Positions 40,743-49,610 of a DNA stretch of 64,000 nt are shown piece by piece. Where the stretch lies: the NCBI RefSeq assembly GCF_009709555.1, contig NZ_WJBG01000154.1, forward strand, positions 1 through 64,000, given 5' to 3'. The notes under the pieces were generated by a model that worked only from the letters and a program-made list of their open reading frames with translations, made no database searches and was not told the DNA's origin. Source of the stretch: Streptomyces blattellae (GTDB lineage Bacteria; Actinomycetota; Actinomycetes; Streptomycetales; Streptomycetaceae). Position 1 is the stretch's first letter. Each line of letters starts with the position of its first letter. Both the position numbers and the translations under genes were made by a program.

Positions 40743-40937
40743 CGCGGGCTCCCCGTCGGCCCCCGTCGGCCTCCCGTCCGGTCAGGCCCTCGGCGGGGCG
40801 GTCGGCACGGGTGGCCAACGCATCGTCATCACCTCATTCTGGTGCGAAAGTGCGAGAAAGGGACGTGAGCAGAAGCACGTTGTCCCTTGGTACGTCTGCC
40901 GCCGCGCCCGCTGGGTAGGGCTGCGATAACCCGCAAG

Positions 40938-40969
40938 GGCCTGCCCGGCGCGAATCCGCCGGACAGGCC
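40938..40969 (+). promoter_or_regulatory. 13-bp hairpin in the leader of the 91-residue gene
   Basis: GGCCTGCCCGGCG (40938-40950) pairs with CGCCGGACAGGCC (40957-40969), one mismatch, 6-base loop. It ends about 20 bases before the AAGGAGG ribosome site. It could be an attenuator, a stabilising leader or a terminator for upstream transcription. Confidence 0.5.
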
Positions 40970-41000
40970 GTAGGTCGCCGTACACGACAAGGAGGCCCCC

Positions 41001-41276
41001 GTGGCCGCATCGGCACATCTTCTGCTCTCGGCCCTCTCCAAACAGGAGGCGGAGCCGTCCGCCGCCCCCGATCTGCACAGCTGCGTCTTCAGCGCGGAGG
41101 GCGCCTGCGCCGAGGCGCCGCTGACCAGCGAACCTCCGCTGCCGGACGCGGAACCCCTGACCAGCGAGCCGCCGCTCGCCGACGCCGCCCCGCTGACCAG
41201 CGAGTCCGATGCCTGCCCGGACACGTCGGCGGGCGGGCTCGATACCTGCTCGGACACTTTCCACCCGGGGTGGTAG
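41001..41276 (+). CDS. small acidic repeat protein with a Cys-containing tail
   Basis: 91 residues, GTG with a strong AAGGAGG eight bases upstream. It has no signal peptide. The middle has three repeats of the type PLTSEPPLxDA (residues about 40-70), and the tail is ACPDTSAGGLDTCSDTFHPGW with two Cys. Third codon positions are GC-rich, supporting real coding. Its stop lies 134 bases before the preferred malQ start, in the same direction. The short leader-like front, repeats and Cys/Ser/Thr-rich C-terminus could suit a modified-peptide precursor, but no modifying enzyme is adjacent, so I leave the function open. Confidence 0.65.
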   Translation: MAASAHLLLSALSKQEAEPSAAPDLHSCVFSAEGACAEAPLTSEPPLPDAEPLTSEPPLADAAPLTSESDACPDTSAGGLDTCSDTFHPGW

Positions 41277-41303
41277 ATGTCCAACCGGACATTTCCGATG
41301 CTT

Positions 41304-41399
41304 CGGCCCCCTTGGCCCCTTCGATCCCTTCGGCCCCTTCGATCCCTTCGGCCCCTTCGATCCCTTCGATCCCTTCGAATCCTTCGGACCCTTCCCGCC
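41304..41399 (+). repeat. 9-bp repeats upstream of malQ (CCTTCGATC / CCTTCGGCC)
   Basis: About ten near-identical 9-base units (CCTTCGGCC, CCTTCGATC, CCTTCGAAT) follow each other. If read in the malQ frame from a GTG at 41270 they encode PSIPSAPSIPS. They lie between the 91-residue gene and the better supported malQ start. Confidence 0.8.
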
Positions 41400-41410
41400 C
41401 GGAGCCGCAG

Positions 41411-43504
41411 ATGACAGCACCCCGGGCGGCCGCGGCCCCCGACGAGGACCTCTCCCGGCTCGCCGAGCTGCACGGCGTCGCCACGTCCTACAGCCCGTCG
41501 TCCGACCGTACGGTCACCGCGCCGGCCGCCGCGCTCACCCGGACGCTGGCCGCACTCGGTGTCGACACGAGCAGCCCCCAAGGCGTCCGCGCCGCGCTCG
41601 CCGCCCGGCAACGGGAGCTGAGCGAACGGCTGCTGCCGCCGACCGTGGTGTGCTGGAGCGGCAGTGCGCCCGCCGCGCTCGCCGCCCTCCCGGCGGGCAC
41701 CCGGCTGCGCGTCGAGACCGAGCAGGGCGAGACCCGCGCCGCCGCCGAGCAACTCCCGCCGGGAGTCCACCGGTTGACCGCGACCGCCCCCGACGGCCGC
41801 ACCGCCCGCGTCCACCTGGTCGTCGCCCCGCCCCGGCTGCCCACGCCGCCCGGACGCTCGTACGGCCTCCTCGTCCAGCTCTACTCCCTGCTCTCCCGGC
41901 GCTCCTGGGGCATGGGCGACCTCGGTGACCTCGCAGAGCTGGCCGCCTGGGCCGGGCGGACGCTCGGCGCCGGATTCGTGCAGGTCAACCCGCTCCATGT
42001 GGCCGTGCCCGGCACGCCCACCGACCCCTCCCCCTACCGGCCCTCCTCACGCCGCTTCCCCGACCCGGTGCATCTGCGGGTCGAGGACATCCCCGAGTTC
42101 GCGTATGCCGACGGGCGGGAGCGGGTGCGCGGGCTGCTGGAGCGGGCGGCGCGGCTGCGGGAATCGGTGCTGGAAAAGGGGGAGTTGATCGACCGGGACG
42201 CGGTGTGGGCGCTGAAGCGCGAGGCGCTTGAGCTGGTGCGGGACGTGCCGCTCGGGCCGGGGCGCCGGGCCGCGTACGCCGACTTCCTCGCCGGGCAGGG
42301 CGAGGCCCTGGAGGACCACGCCACCTGGTACGCGCTGGCCGAGGTGCACGGCCCGGACCGGCGCCGCTGGCCGGCCGGTCTGCGCGACCCCCGCTCGGCG
42401 GAAACCGCCCGCGCCCGGCGCGAGTTGATGGACCGCGTCGACTTCTACTCCTGGCTCGCCTGGCTCACCGACGCCCAGCTCACCGCCGCGCAGCGCGCCG
42501 CGCGTGAGGCGGGCATGCCGGTCGGGATCGTGCACGATCTGGCGGTCGGGGTGCACCCGGAGGGCGCGGACGCCTGGGCCCAGCAGCGGTACTTCGCGGC
42601 CGGCATGTCGGTCGGAGCGCCACCGGACGCCTTCAACGCCCGCGGCCAGGACTGGGGGCTGCCGCCCTGGAGACCGGACCGGCTCGCCGACTCGGGCTAC
42701 GCCCCCTTCCGCATGCTGCTGAAGGCCCTGTTCCGCTACGCCGGCGCCCTGCGCGTCGACCACGTCATGGGCCTGTTCCGGCTCTGGTGGGTGCCGGAGG
42801 GGCTGCCGCCGACGGAAGGGACGTACGTCCGTTACGACGCCGAGGCCATGCTCGCCGTCCTCGTGCTGGAGGCCTCCCGCGCCGGGGCCGTGGTGATCGG
42901 CGAGGACCTGGGCACCGTAGAGCCCGGAGTCCGCGAGACGCTGCGGGAGCGCGGGGTGCTCGGCACGTCGGTCCTGTGGTTCGAACGGGACTGGGAGGGC
43001 GACGGCCGCCCCCTGCCTCCCGACCGGTGGCGTGCCGACTGCCTCGCCACCGTCACCACCCACGACCTGCCCCCGACCGCCGCCCGTCTCACCGGCGAAC
43101 ACGTCGAACTCCGCGACCGCCTCGGTCTGTTGACCCGTGCCCTGAAGGAGGAGCGGGCGGAGGCGGCCGCCGATACGGGGGAGTGGCTGGCGCTGCTCGC
43201 CCGGCTGGGTCTGCTGCAGGGGACGAGCGGAGGCCGTGGCTCGTCCGCCGAGGAGGCCGAGGTCCAGGCCGTCCACCGCTATCTGCTCCGCACCCCGGCC
43301 CGCATGATCGGCATCTGGCTGCCGGACGGGGTCGGCGACCGCCGCCCGCAGAACCTGCCGGGTACGTGGGACCAGTACCCGAACTGGCGGCTTCCGGTGG
43401 CGGACGCGGAGGGCAGGCCGGTGACACTGGAGGAGGTGGCGGGGTCGGCGCGGCTGCATGCGCTGGTCGAGGTGGTACGCGCGTCGGGTGGGCGGTGGCC
43501 GTGA
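41411..43504 (+). CDS. malQ: 4-alpha-glucanotransferase (amylomaltase)
   Basis: 697 residues from the ATG at 41411, which has GGAG seven bases upstream; a GTG at 41270 would add a repetitive Pro/Ser extension. GH77 motifs are present: YGLLVQLYSLLSRRSWGMGDLGDL, QVNPLHVAVPGTPTDPSPYRPSSRRFPDP, LRVDHVMGLFRLWWVPEG with the nucleophile Asp, VIGEDLGTVEPGVRETL with the acid/base Glu, and TTHDLPPTAARLTGEH. Length fits the large bacterial MalQ with an N-terminal extra domain. It transfers maltodextrin segments between alpha-1,4-glucans in the cytoplasm. No other maltose gene is adjacent. Confidence 0.93.
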   Translation: MTAPRAAAAPDEDLSRLAELHGVATSYSPSSDRTVTAPAAALTRTLAALGVDTSSPQGVRAALAARQRELSERLLPPTVVCWSGSAPAALAALPAGTRLRVETEQGETRAAAEQLPPGVHRLTATAPDGRTARVHLVVAPPRLPTPPGRSYGLLVQLYSLLSRRSWGMGDLGDLAELAAWAGRTLGAGFVQVNPLHVAVPGTPTDPSPYRPSSRRFPDPVHLRVEDIPEFAYADGRERVRGLLERAARLRESVLEKGELIDRDAVWALKREALELVRDVPLGPGRRAAYADFLAGQGEALEDHATWYALAEVHGPDRRRWPAGLRDPRSAETARARRELMDRVDFYSWLAWLTDAQLTAAQRAAREAGMPVGIVHDLAVGVHPEGADAWAQQRYFAAGMSVGAPPDAFNARGQDWGLPPWRPDRLADSGYAPFRMLLKALFRYAGALRVDHVMGLFRLWWVPEGLPPTEGTYVRYDAEAMLAVLVLEASRAGAVVIGEDLGTVEPGVRETLRERGVLGTSVLWFERDWEGDGRPLPPDRWRADCLATVTTHDLPPTAARLTGEHVELRDRLGLLTRALKEERAEAAADTGEWLALLARLGLLQGTSGGRGSSAEEAEVQAVHRYLLRTPARMIGIWLPDGVGDRRPQNLPGTWDQYPNWRLPVADAEGRPVTLEEVAGSARLHALVEVVRASGGRWP

Positions 43505-43601
43505 GGGCGGGGGCCCGGGGCGGGGCGTCCGGTGAGGCCCCGGGGGCTCTTACGGCACCCCCGGACGCGCGTCGCCACCCGACGTTGGATACTTTGGCTC
43601 C

Positions 43602-43889
43602 GTGGACAAAAAGAACGCCCTGCGCGCCGGCGCCCTGGCCGCCGGTACGACGCTGATGATGCTGCTCATGTCGTCCCCCGCGCTCGCGCTCACCCGCGAC
43701 GACGGCGACGACCCCGGCACGGGCCTGAGCGTCATCGAGACGCTGGGTCTGTTCGTCGCGGCCCCGCTGGCCCTCTTCGCGGTCATCGCGGGCCTGGTGA
43801 TGGTCCTCGACCGGTCCAAGGACCGTCAGCCGAAGTCCAAGGCCGTGGCCAAGGGGAAGAGCGGGACCACGGCGGAAGCCAAGGTCTGA
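43602..43889 (+). CDS. small membrane protein with signal peptide
   Basis: 95 residues, GTG start. A signal-like segment (AGALAAGTTLMMLLMSSPALALT) is followed by an acidic stretch DDGDDPGTG, a transmembrane helix (ETLGLFVAAPLALFAVIAGLVMVL) and a Lys-rich cytoplasmic tail (DRSKDRQPKSKAVAKGKSG). This is a common type of conserved Streptomyces small membrane protein of unknown function. It stands alone after malQ and convergent with pepN. Confidence 0.75.
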   Translation: MDKKNALRAGALAAGTTLMMLLMSSPALALTRDDGDDPGTGLSVIETLGLFVAAPLALFAVIAGLVMVLDRSKDRQPKSKAVAKGKSGTTAEAKV

Positions 43890-44071
43890 GGTCTCCGAGG
43901 CCGACGCCACCGAAGCCGACGCCTGATTCGAGGGGCGCCGACCCCGCCATACGTGCGCGCGACAGCCGTACGTGGGCGAGGCCGGTGCCCTTTCGCGTTC
44001 CGCGGCGGCGGGGCTCGGTGCCGTCGACACCTCTGCTCGGCGCCCGCCTGACGGGTGGATCGTACGAAAGG

Positions 44072-44098
44072 GGGCGCCCGGCATAGCGCCGGGCGCCC
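44072..44098. terminator. GC-rich hairpin between convergent genes
   Basis: GGGCGCCCGGC (44072-44082) pairs perfectly with GCCGGGCGCCC (44088-44098) around a 5-base loop, 30 bases before the pepN stop at 44129. It probably ends transcription from pepN and from the plus-strand unit. Confidence 0.75.
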
Positions 44099-44128
44099 GT
44101 GTTGATGTGAGAAGGGCTTACGTACGAA

Positions 44129-46699
44129 CTACTGCGCCGCGTCCGCCGCCTGGGCCCTCAGCGCGCGCTCGACACCGGAGCGCGACTCCGAGATCAGCCG
44201 GCGCAGGGCCGCGTTCGGCCCGGCGGAGGTCAGCCAGGTGTCCGTCTTGGCCAGGGTTTCCTCGGAGACCTGGAGGGTCGGGTAGAGGCCGACGGCGATC
44301 TGCTGGGCGATCTCGTGGGAGCGGGACTCCCAGATGTCCTTCACGACCTCGAAGAACGTGTCGGTGTACGGCGCCAGCAGCTCGCGCTGGTCGGTCTGGA
44401 CGAAGCCGGAGATGACCGCTTCCTGGACGGCGTTGGGCAGCTTGTCGGAGTCGATGACCGACGCCCAGGCGTCCGCCTTCGCCTCCGGGGTGGGCCGGGC
44501 CGCGCGCGCCGTGGCCGCGTGCCGCTCGCCCGCCGCCGTCTTGTCCCGCTCGTACTCGCCGGCGATCTCCGCCTCGTCGAACCGGCCGACGGCCGCGAGC
44601 CGCTGGACGAACGCCCAGCGCAGCTCGGTGTCGACGGCCAGGCCCTCGATCGTCTGCGAACCGTCCAGCAGCGCCTGAAGCAGGTCCAGCTGCTCCGGCG
44701 TACGAGCCGTCGCCGCGAACGCCCGCGCCCACGCCAGCTGGTGGTCGCCGCCCGGCGCCGCCGACCGCAGATGGGCCAGCGCGGCGTCGGTCCAGCGGGT
44801 GAGCAGGGCCTCGCGGGCGGCCGGGTCGGCGTACAGGTCGATCGCCAGCTTCACCTGGCGCTGCAGCGACTGCACCACACCGATGTCGGACTCCTTGCCG
44901 ATGCCGGACAGCACGAGGGAGAGGTAGTCGCGGGTGGCGAGTTCCGCGTCCCGGGTCATGTCCCACGCCGACGCCCAGCACAGGGCACGCGGCAGCGACG
45001 CCTCGAAGTCGCCGAGGTGGTCCGTGACGAAGGACAGGGACCGCTCGTCCAGCCGGACCTTCGCGTACGACAGGTCGTCGTCGTTGAGCAGGATCACGGC
45101 CGGGCGGCGCTTGCCCACCAGCTGCGGTACGGCGGTCAGTTCGCCGTCGACGTCCAGCTCGACGCGGTCGTCACGCAGCAGCTTGCCGCTGTCGTCGTCC
45201 AGGTCGTACAGGCCGACGGCGATGCGGTGCGGGCGCAGCGCCGGCGTGCCCTTGGCGCCCGCCGGGAGCACCGGGGCCTCCTGGCGGATGGCGAAGGAGG
45301 TGATGACGCCGTTCGCGTCGGTCTCGATCTCCGGGCGCAGGACGTTGATGCCGGCCGTCTCCAGCCACAGCTTCGACCAGGTCTTCAGGTCGCGCCCGGA
45401 GGTCTCCTCCAGCGCGCCGAGGAGGTCCGACAGGCGCGTGTTGCCGTACGCGTGCGCCTTGAAGTACGCCTGTACGCCCCGGAAGAACTCGTCCATGCCG
45501 ACGTACGCGACGAGCTGCTTGAGGACGCTCGCGCCCTTCGCGTACGTGATGCCGTCGAAGTTGACGAGCACGTCGTCGAGGTCGCGGATCTCGGCCATGA
45601 TCGGGTGCGTCGAGGGCAGCTGGTCCTGGCGGTACGCCCACGTCTTCATGGAGTTGGCGAAGGTCGTCCAGGAGTGCGGCCAGCGCGAGTCGGGCGCGTA
45701 GGCCTGGCAGGCGATGGAGGTGTACGTGGCGAACGACTCGTTCAGCCACAGGTCGTTCCACCACTCCATGGTGACCAGGTCGCCGAACCACATGTGGGCC
45801 AGCTCGTGCAGGATCGTCTCGGCCCGCATCTCGTACGCGGCGTCGGTGACCTTGGACCGGAACACGTACTGGTCGCGGATGGTCACCGCGCCCGCGTTCT
45901 CCATCGCGCCCGCGTTGAACTCCGGCACGAACAACTGGTCGTACTTCTTGAACGGGTACGCGTAGTCGAACTTCTCCTGGAACCAGTCGAAGCCCTGCCG
46001 GGTCACCTCGAAGATCGCGTCCGAGTCGAGGAACTCGGCGAGCGAGGGCCGGCAGTAGATGCCGAGCGGGACGGACTGCCCGTTCTTCTCGTACACGCTG
46101 TGGACGGAGTGGTACGGCCCGACGACGAGCGCGGTGATGTACGTCGAGATCCGCGGCGTCGGCTCGAAGACCCAGGTGTCGTCCTTGGGCTCCGGCGTCG
46201 GAGAGTTGGAGACGACGGTCCAGCCGGTCGGCGCCTTGACGGTGAACTGGAACACGGCCTTCAGGTCCGGCTGCTCGAAGGAGGCGAAGACCCGGCGGGC
46301 GTCCGGCACCTCGAACTGGGTGTAGAGGTAGGCCTGGTTGTCGACGGGATCGACGAACCGGTGCAGGCCCTCTCCGGTGTTGGTGTACGCGCAGTCGGCG
46401 ACCACACGGAGGATGTTGCGGCCCGCCAGCAGCCCCGGCAGGGCGATCCGGGAGTCGGCGAAGACCTCCGCGGGGTCGAGCGGGTCGCCGTTGAGGGTCA
46501 CCTCGTGGACGGTTGGGGCGACCAGGTCGATGAAGGACTCCGCGCCGGTCTCGGTGACGTCGAAGCGCACCGTGGTCACGGACCGGTAGGTACCGCCCTC
46601 CTGCGCGCCGGAGAGGTCGAGATCGATCTCGTACGAGTCAACGGTGAGCAGCTTGGCTCGCTGCTGCGCCTCTTCGCGAGTCAGGTTTGTGCCAGGCAC
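44129..46699 (-). CDS. pepN: aminopeptidase N (M1 metallopeptidase)
   Basis: 856 residues from the GTG at 46699 with GAGGAG upstream. Features are the substrate N-terminus motif NAGAMENAG and the zinc site HELAHMWFGDLVTMEWWNDLWLNESFA with both His and the distal Glu. The M1 N-terminal beta domain and the long helical C-terminal ERAP1-like domain (from about 530) complete a normal-length actinobacterial PepN. It removes N-terminal residues from peptides in the cytoplasm. A second, divergent copy lies at 59645-62263. Confidence 0.95.
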   Translation of the reverse strand: MPGTNLTREEAQQRAKLLTVDSYEIDLDLSGAQEGGTYRSVTTVRFDVTETGAESFIDLVAPTVHEVTLNGDPLDPAEVFADSRIALPGLLAGRNILRVVADCAYTNTGEGLHRFVDPVDNQAYLYTQFEVPDARRVFASFEQPDLKAVFQFTVKAPTGWTVVSNSPTPEPKDDTWVFEPTPRISTYITALVVGPYHSVHSVYEKNGQSVPLGIYCRPSLAEFLDSDAIFEVTRQGFDWFQEKFDYAYPFKKYDQLFVPEFNAGAMENAGAVTIRDQYVFRSKVTDAAYEMRAETILHELAHMWFGDLVTMEWWNDLWLNESFATYTSIACQAYAPDSRWPHSWTTFANSMKTWAYRQDQLPSTHPIMAEIRDLDDVLVNFDGITYAKGASVLKQLVAYVGMDEFFRGVQAYFKAHAYGNTRLSDLLGALEETSGRDLKTWSKLWLETAGINVLRPEIETDANGVITSFAIRQEAPVLPAGAKGTPALRPHRIAVGLYDLDDDSGKLLRDDRVELDVDGELTAVPQLVGKRRPAVILLNDDDLSYAKVRLDERSLSFVTDHLGDFEASLPRALCWASAWDMTRDAELATRDYLSLVLSGIGKESDIGVVQSLQRQVKLAIDLYADPAAREALLTRWTDAALAHLRSAAPGGDHQLAWARAFAATARTPEQLDLLQALLDGSQTIEGLAVDTELRWAFVQRLAAVGRFDEAEIAGEYERDKTAAGERHAATARAARPTPEAKADAWASVIDSDKLPNAVQEAVISGFVQTDQRELLAPYTDTFFEVVKDIWESRSHEIAQQIAVGLYPTLQVSEETLAKTDTWLTSAGPNAALRRLISESRSGVERALRAQAADAAQ

Positions 46700-47039
46700 G
46701 CGGTCATCTCCTCGATATGTGTGGCTTCGGCGGTTCGGCCATCCTTCCATGGGACCTGCGCGCATGTCTCCGACGGTTCGGCAGGGGCCCCGCGGGTCCG
46801 TCGCGCTCGCGTCTCTGGGGGCGGCGCCCCGAGCCCCCGCTTCGGCCCTGAAGGGCCTTGTCCTCAAACGCCGGACGGGCTGGACGGGGCGAACGCCGTG
46901 TCCAAGTCCCGCCGGTCATCCGCACGCGCCCGTCCCGGACGGCCCCGGTGCTCGCGTATGCGAAGGGGCCGGGCGCTCGTGGGTGACCGGCCCGAGGCGC
47001 GGGCTCCAGGCGCAGGTGTTGCTGGCTTACCGGCGGCTG
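46700..47039. other. intergenic region between asd and pepN, with a Streptomyces interspersed repeat
   Basis: 340 bases with no supported gene. At about 46800-46890 the minus strand carries GCCCGTCCGGCGTTTGAGGAC (split by position: GCCCGTCCGGC then GTTTGAGGAC), a sequence I recognise as very common in Streptomyces intergenic DNA, next to G/C-rich complementary stretches. It probably contributes to asd termination. The pepN promoter lies near 46700-46760. Confidence 0.5.
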
Positions 47040-48059
47040 TTACTGGCCGCCCAGCTCCGCCGCCACCAGCTCCGCGATCTGCACCGCGTTCAGGGCCGCG
47101 CCCTTGCGGAGGTTGTCGCTGGAGACGAAGAGGGAGAGGCCGTTGTCGACGGTCTCGTCGGTGCGGATGCGGCCGACGTACGACGGGTCCCGGCCGGCCG
47201 CCTGGAGGGGGGTCGGGATGTCGGAGAGCTCCACGCCGGGGGCGTCGGCCAGCAGCTCGGTGGCGCGCTCGACGCTGATCGGGCGGGCGAAACGGGCGTT
47301 GACCTGGAGGGAGTGGCCGGAGAAGACCGGGACGCGCACGCAGGTGCCGGAGACCTTGAGCCCGGGGATCTCCAGGATCTTGCGGGACTCGTTGCGCAGC
47401 TTCTGCTCCTCGTCGGTCTCGTTCAGACCGTCGTCGACGAGGTTGCCGGCGAAGGGCAGCACGTTGAAGGCGATGGGGCGCTTGTAGACACCGGGCTCCG
47501 GGAAGTCGACCGCGCCGCCGTCATGCGTCAGCTTGTCCGCGTCGGCGATCACCTTCTGCGCCTGCCCGTGCAGCTCCGCCACGCCGGCCAGGCCGGAGCC
47601 GGACACGGCCTGGTAGGTGGCGACGACCAGCGCCTCCAGGCCTGCCTCCGCGTGCAGCGGCTTGAGCACCGGCATCGCGGCCATCGTGGTGCAGTTCGGG
47701 TTGGCGATGATGCCCTTGGGCCGGTCCGCGATCGCGTGCGGGTTCACCTCGGACACCACCAGTGGTACGTCCGGGTCCTTGCGCCAGGCCGAGGAGTTGT
47801 CGATCACGACCGCGCCCTGGGAGGCGACCTTCTCGGCCAGCGCCCTGGAGGTCGCGCCGCCCGCGGAGAACAGCACGATGTCCAGGCCGCTGTAGTCGGC
47901 GGTCGCCGCGTCCTCCACCGTCACGCCGTCCAGGGCCGTCCCCGCCGAGCGGGCCGAGGCGAACAGGCGCAGCTCGGTGACCGGGAAGGCACGCTCCGTG
48001 AGGATCCTGCGCATGACCGTGCCGACCTGCCCGGTGGCTCCGACGATTCCGACCCTCAC
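47040..48059 (-). CDS. asd: aspartate-semialdehyde dehydrogenase
   Basis: 339 residues from the GTG at 48059 with AGAGGGAG upstream. The N-terminal NADP site is VRVGIVGATGQVGTVMRRIL. The catalytic Cys is in NPNCTTMAAMPVLKPL, and SAWRKDPDVPLVVSEVNPHAI and VRVPVFSGHSLQVNARF complete the family signature. Length is standard. The enzyme makes aspartate semialdehyde for lysine, methionine, threonine and diaminopimelate synthesis. It is not next to lysC here, so this may be a second copy in the genome; I cannot tell from the window. Confidence 0.95.
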   Translation of the reverse strand: MRVGIVGATGQVGTVMRRILTERAFPVTELRLFASARSAGTALDGVTVEDAATADYSGLDIVLFSAGGATSRALAEKVASQGAVVIDNSSAWRKDPDVPLVVSEVNPHAIADRPKGIIANPNCTTMAAMPVLKPLHAEAGLEALVVATYQAVSGSGLAGVAELHGQAQKVIADADKLTHDGGAVDFPEPGVYKRPIAFNVLPFAGNLVDDGLNETDEEQKLRNESRKILEIPGLKVSGTCVRVPVFSGHSLQVNARFARPISVERATELLADAPGVELSDIPTPLQAAGRDPSYVGRIRTDETVDNGLSLFVSSDNLRKGAALNAVQIAELVAAELGGQ

Positions 48060-48279
48060 GGCGACTCCCTCTGCGTGTACCTGCGTGTCTGCGGCGTCTC
48101 CATCATGCGGCCGACCCCGGTCCGCCTGTCCAATTCTTTGCGCTCCATGCCCGAGGAATGGAACACCGGGCAGTGTGACGTACACCTCGGACGATTTCCC
48201 GGACGATTTCCCCGGGGATCCGCCGAACGTTTCCGTGCGCTGCGGCGTCGTAGAGGAAACGCGGTGAGGGGGGTGGCTT

Positions 48280-48801
48280 GTGCTGCGCAGAAAGGCCCGC
48301 CGTGACCAGGGGCACGATGATCCTCTGGACGCGGCTCAGGAACGCCGGGTGCGAGCGGTGCTCGCACTGGGCGGCGTGCCGCAGACGGACCTGCCGGACG
48401 GGGTTCAGCAGGTCCGGCTGCGGCTCCTGGAGCGGGCGGCGAAGGGGTACGAGGCGCCGCGCGACGTCTCCGCGTGGGCGGCCGTCGTCGCCTCCAACCT
48501 CGCCATGGACTGGCACCGCGCCAAGCGCCGCCAGGAACGGCTCGGCGAGCGCCTGGCCTCGCTGCGCCAGCCTTCGCACCCCTCCGGCGAGGACACCAGC
48601 GTGCTCTCCCTCGCCGTCGCCCAGGGACTGGACGAGCTGCCCGACTCCCAGCGCCAGGTCGTGGTCCTGCGCTTCTACGCCGATCTGTCCGTCCGCTCGA
48701 TAGCCGACGAACTCGGCATCCCGGAAGGCACGGTCAAGAGCAGGCTGCACACGGCGGTACGGGCTCTGCGCGCCCGCCTGCACGAGGACGAGGTGGTGTG
48801 A
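48280..48801 (+). CDS. ECF RNA polymerase sigma factor
   Basis: 173 residues, GTG start. Region 2 (QQVRLRLLERAAKGYEAPRDVSAWAAVVASNLAMDWHRAKRRQERL) and region 4 (LDELPDSQRQVVVLRFYADLSVRSIADELGIPEGTVKSRLHTAVRALR) are complete and separated by a short linker, as in ECF sigma factors. The adjacent downstream gene encodes a single-pass membrane protein that should be its anti-sigma factor. The signal that releases the pair is unknown. Confidence 0.93.
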   Translation: MLRRKARRDQGHDDPLDAAQERRVRAVLALGGVPQTDLPDGVQQVRLRLLERAAKGYEAPRDVSAWAAVVASNLAMDWHRAKRRQERLGERLASLRQPSHPSGEDTSVLSLAVAQGLDELPDSQRQVVVLRFYADLSVRSIADELGIPEGTVKSRLHTAVRALRARLHEDEVV

Positions 48802-48802
48802 C

Positions 48803-49531
48803 ATGACCGCCGAACACAACGGCGCCGACGCGCTGATGGCGGCGCTCACCGGCGAGCCGCTCACGGACGAGGCCCGCGCGGACGCCGCCTTCCTGACCGA
48901 GCACGAGTCGGCTCTCGCCGATCTGGCGCTGCTGCGCGAGCAGTTGGGGTTCATCGGGGACACGCTGGCCGCCGAGCCGGCGAAGCAGCGGACCGGGAAA
49001 CCCGCCCCGGTACGGCACCGGGGGCGCGGGACGCTCAGGGTCGCGCTGGGCGGGCTCGCGGTGGCGTGTGCCGCCGCGCTGTTCGCGGGGATGGGGTGGC
49101 TTGTCGTGCAGTCCGGGGGCAGTGCGAGCGACAGCGGCGCCGGCAGCGACAGCGCTGCCTCGGAAGACGCGGGGAAGGCGTCGGGGAAGGCGGAGAGCGC
49201 GTCGCAGAGCGGCGCCGGATACCTCGCCTGCGCCCGTCTCGTCGTCGAGGGCACGGTCACCGCCGTGGAGCCGGTCCCCGGCACCGCACAGGACCGGGTG
49301 ACCCTGGACGTCACCCGCTACTACAAGCCCGCCAGGGGCGAGGACGAGATCGTCTTCGTCATGAGCGAGGACGTCGACCCCCGCCTGAGCAAGGGCGACC
49401 ACACCCTGATCGGCATCCCGCGCGATGCCGCCTCGCCCGACATATGGACGGTCGGGGAGAAGGCCGTCGCACGCGAACGCGCCTGGATCACCCGGGCCCT
49501 GCCCGAGTCCCGCACCCTCACCTGCGAATGA
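48803..49531 (+). CDS. membrane anti-sigma factor (probable)
   Basis: 242 residues starting one base after the sigma-factor stop. The N-terminal 65 residues are acidic helical and suited to bind the sigma factor, although no HxxxCxxC zinc motif is present. One membrane helix (LRVALGGLAVACAAALFAGMGWLVV) is followed by a Ser/Ala-rich linker and an external domain with CARLVVEGTVTAVEPVPG and LDVTRYYKPARGEDEIVFV, a small beta domain. Topology and coupling support an anti-sigma role. The external domain is presumably the sensor. Confidence 0.8.
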   Translation: MTAEHNGADALMAALTGEPLTDEARADAAFLTEHESALADLALLREQLGFIGDTLAAEPAKQRTGKPAPVRHRGRGTLRVALGGLAVACAAALFAGMGWLVVQSGGSASDSGAGSDSAASEDAGKASGKAESASQSGAGYLACARLVVEGTVTAVEPVPGTAQDRVTLDVTRYYKPARGEDEIVFVMSEDVDPRLSKGDHTLIGIPRDAASPDIWTVGEKAVARERAWITRALPESRTLTCE

Positions 49532-49535
49532 GAAA

Positions 49536-49570
49536 GGGGCGGGCGCCCAAGCATCAAGGCCGCCCGCCCC
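49536..49570. terminator. bidirectional hairpin between convergent genes
   Basis: GGGGCGGGCG (49536-49545) and CGCCCGCCCC (49561-49570) pair perfectly around a 15-base loop, between the anti-sigma gene stop (49531) and the protease stop (49611). Confidence 0.75.
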
Positions 49571-49610
49571 GGTCACACGTACCGCACCACCGCACTATCT
49601 GGCTACCGCA

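Noticed and set aside
43089..44084. 331-residue minus-strand frame opposite the end of malQ
   Set aside because: Pro/Arg-rich shadow frame; overlaps malQ and the small membrane protein gene.
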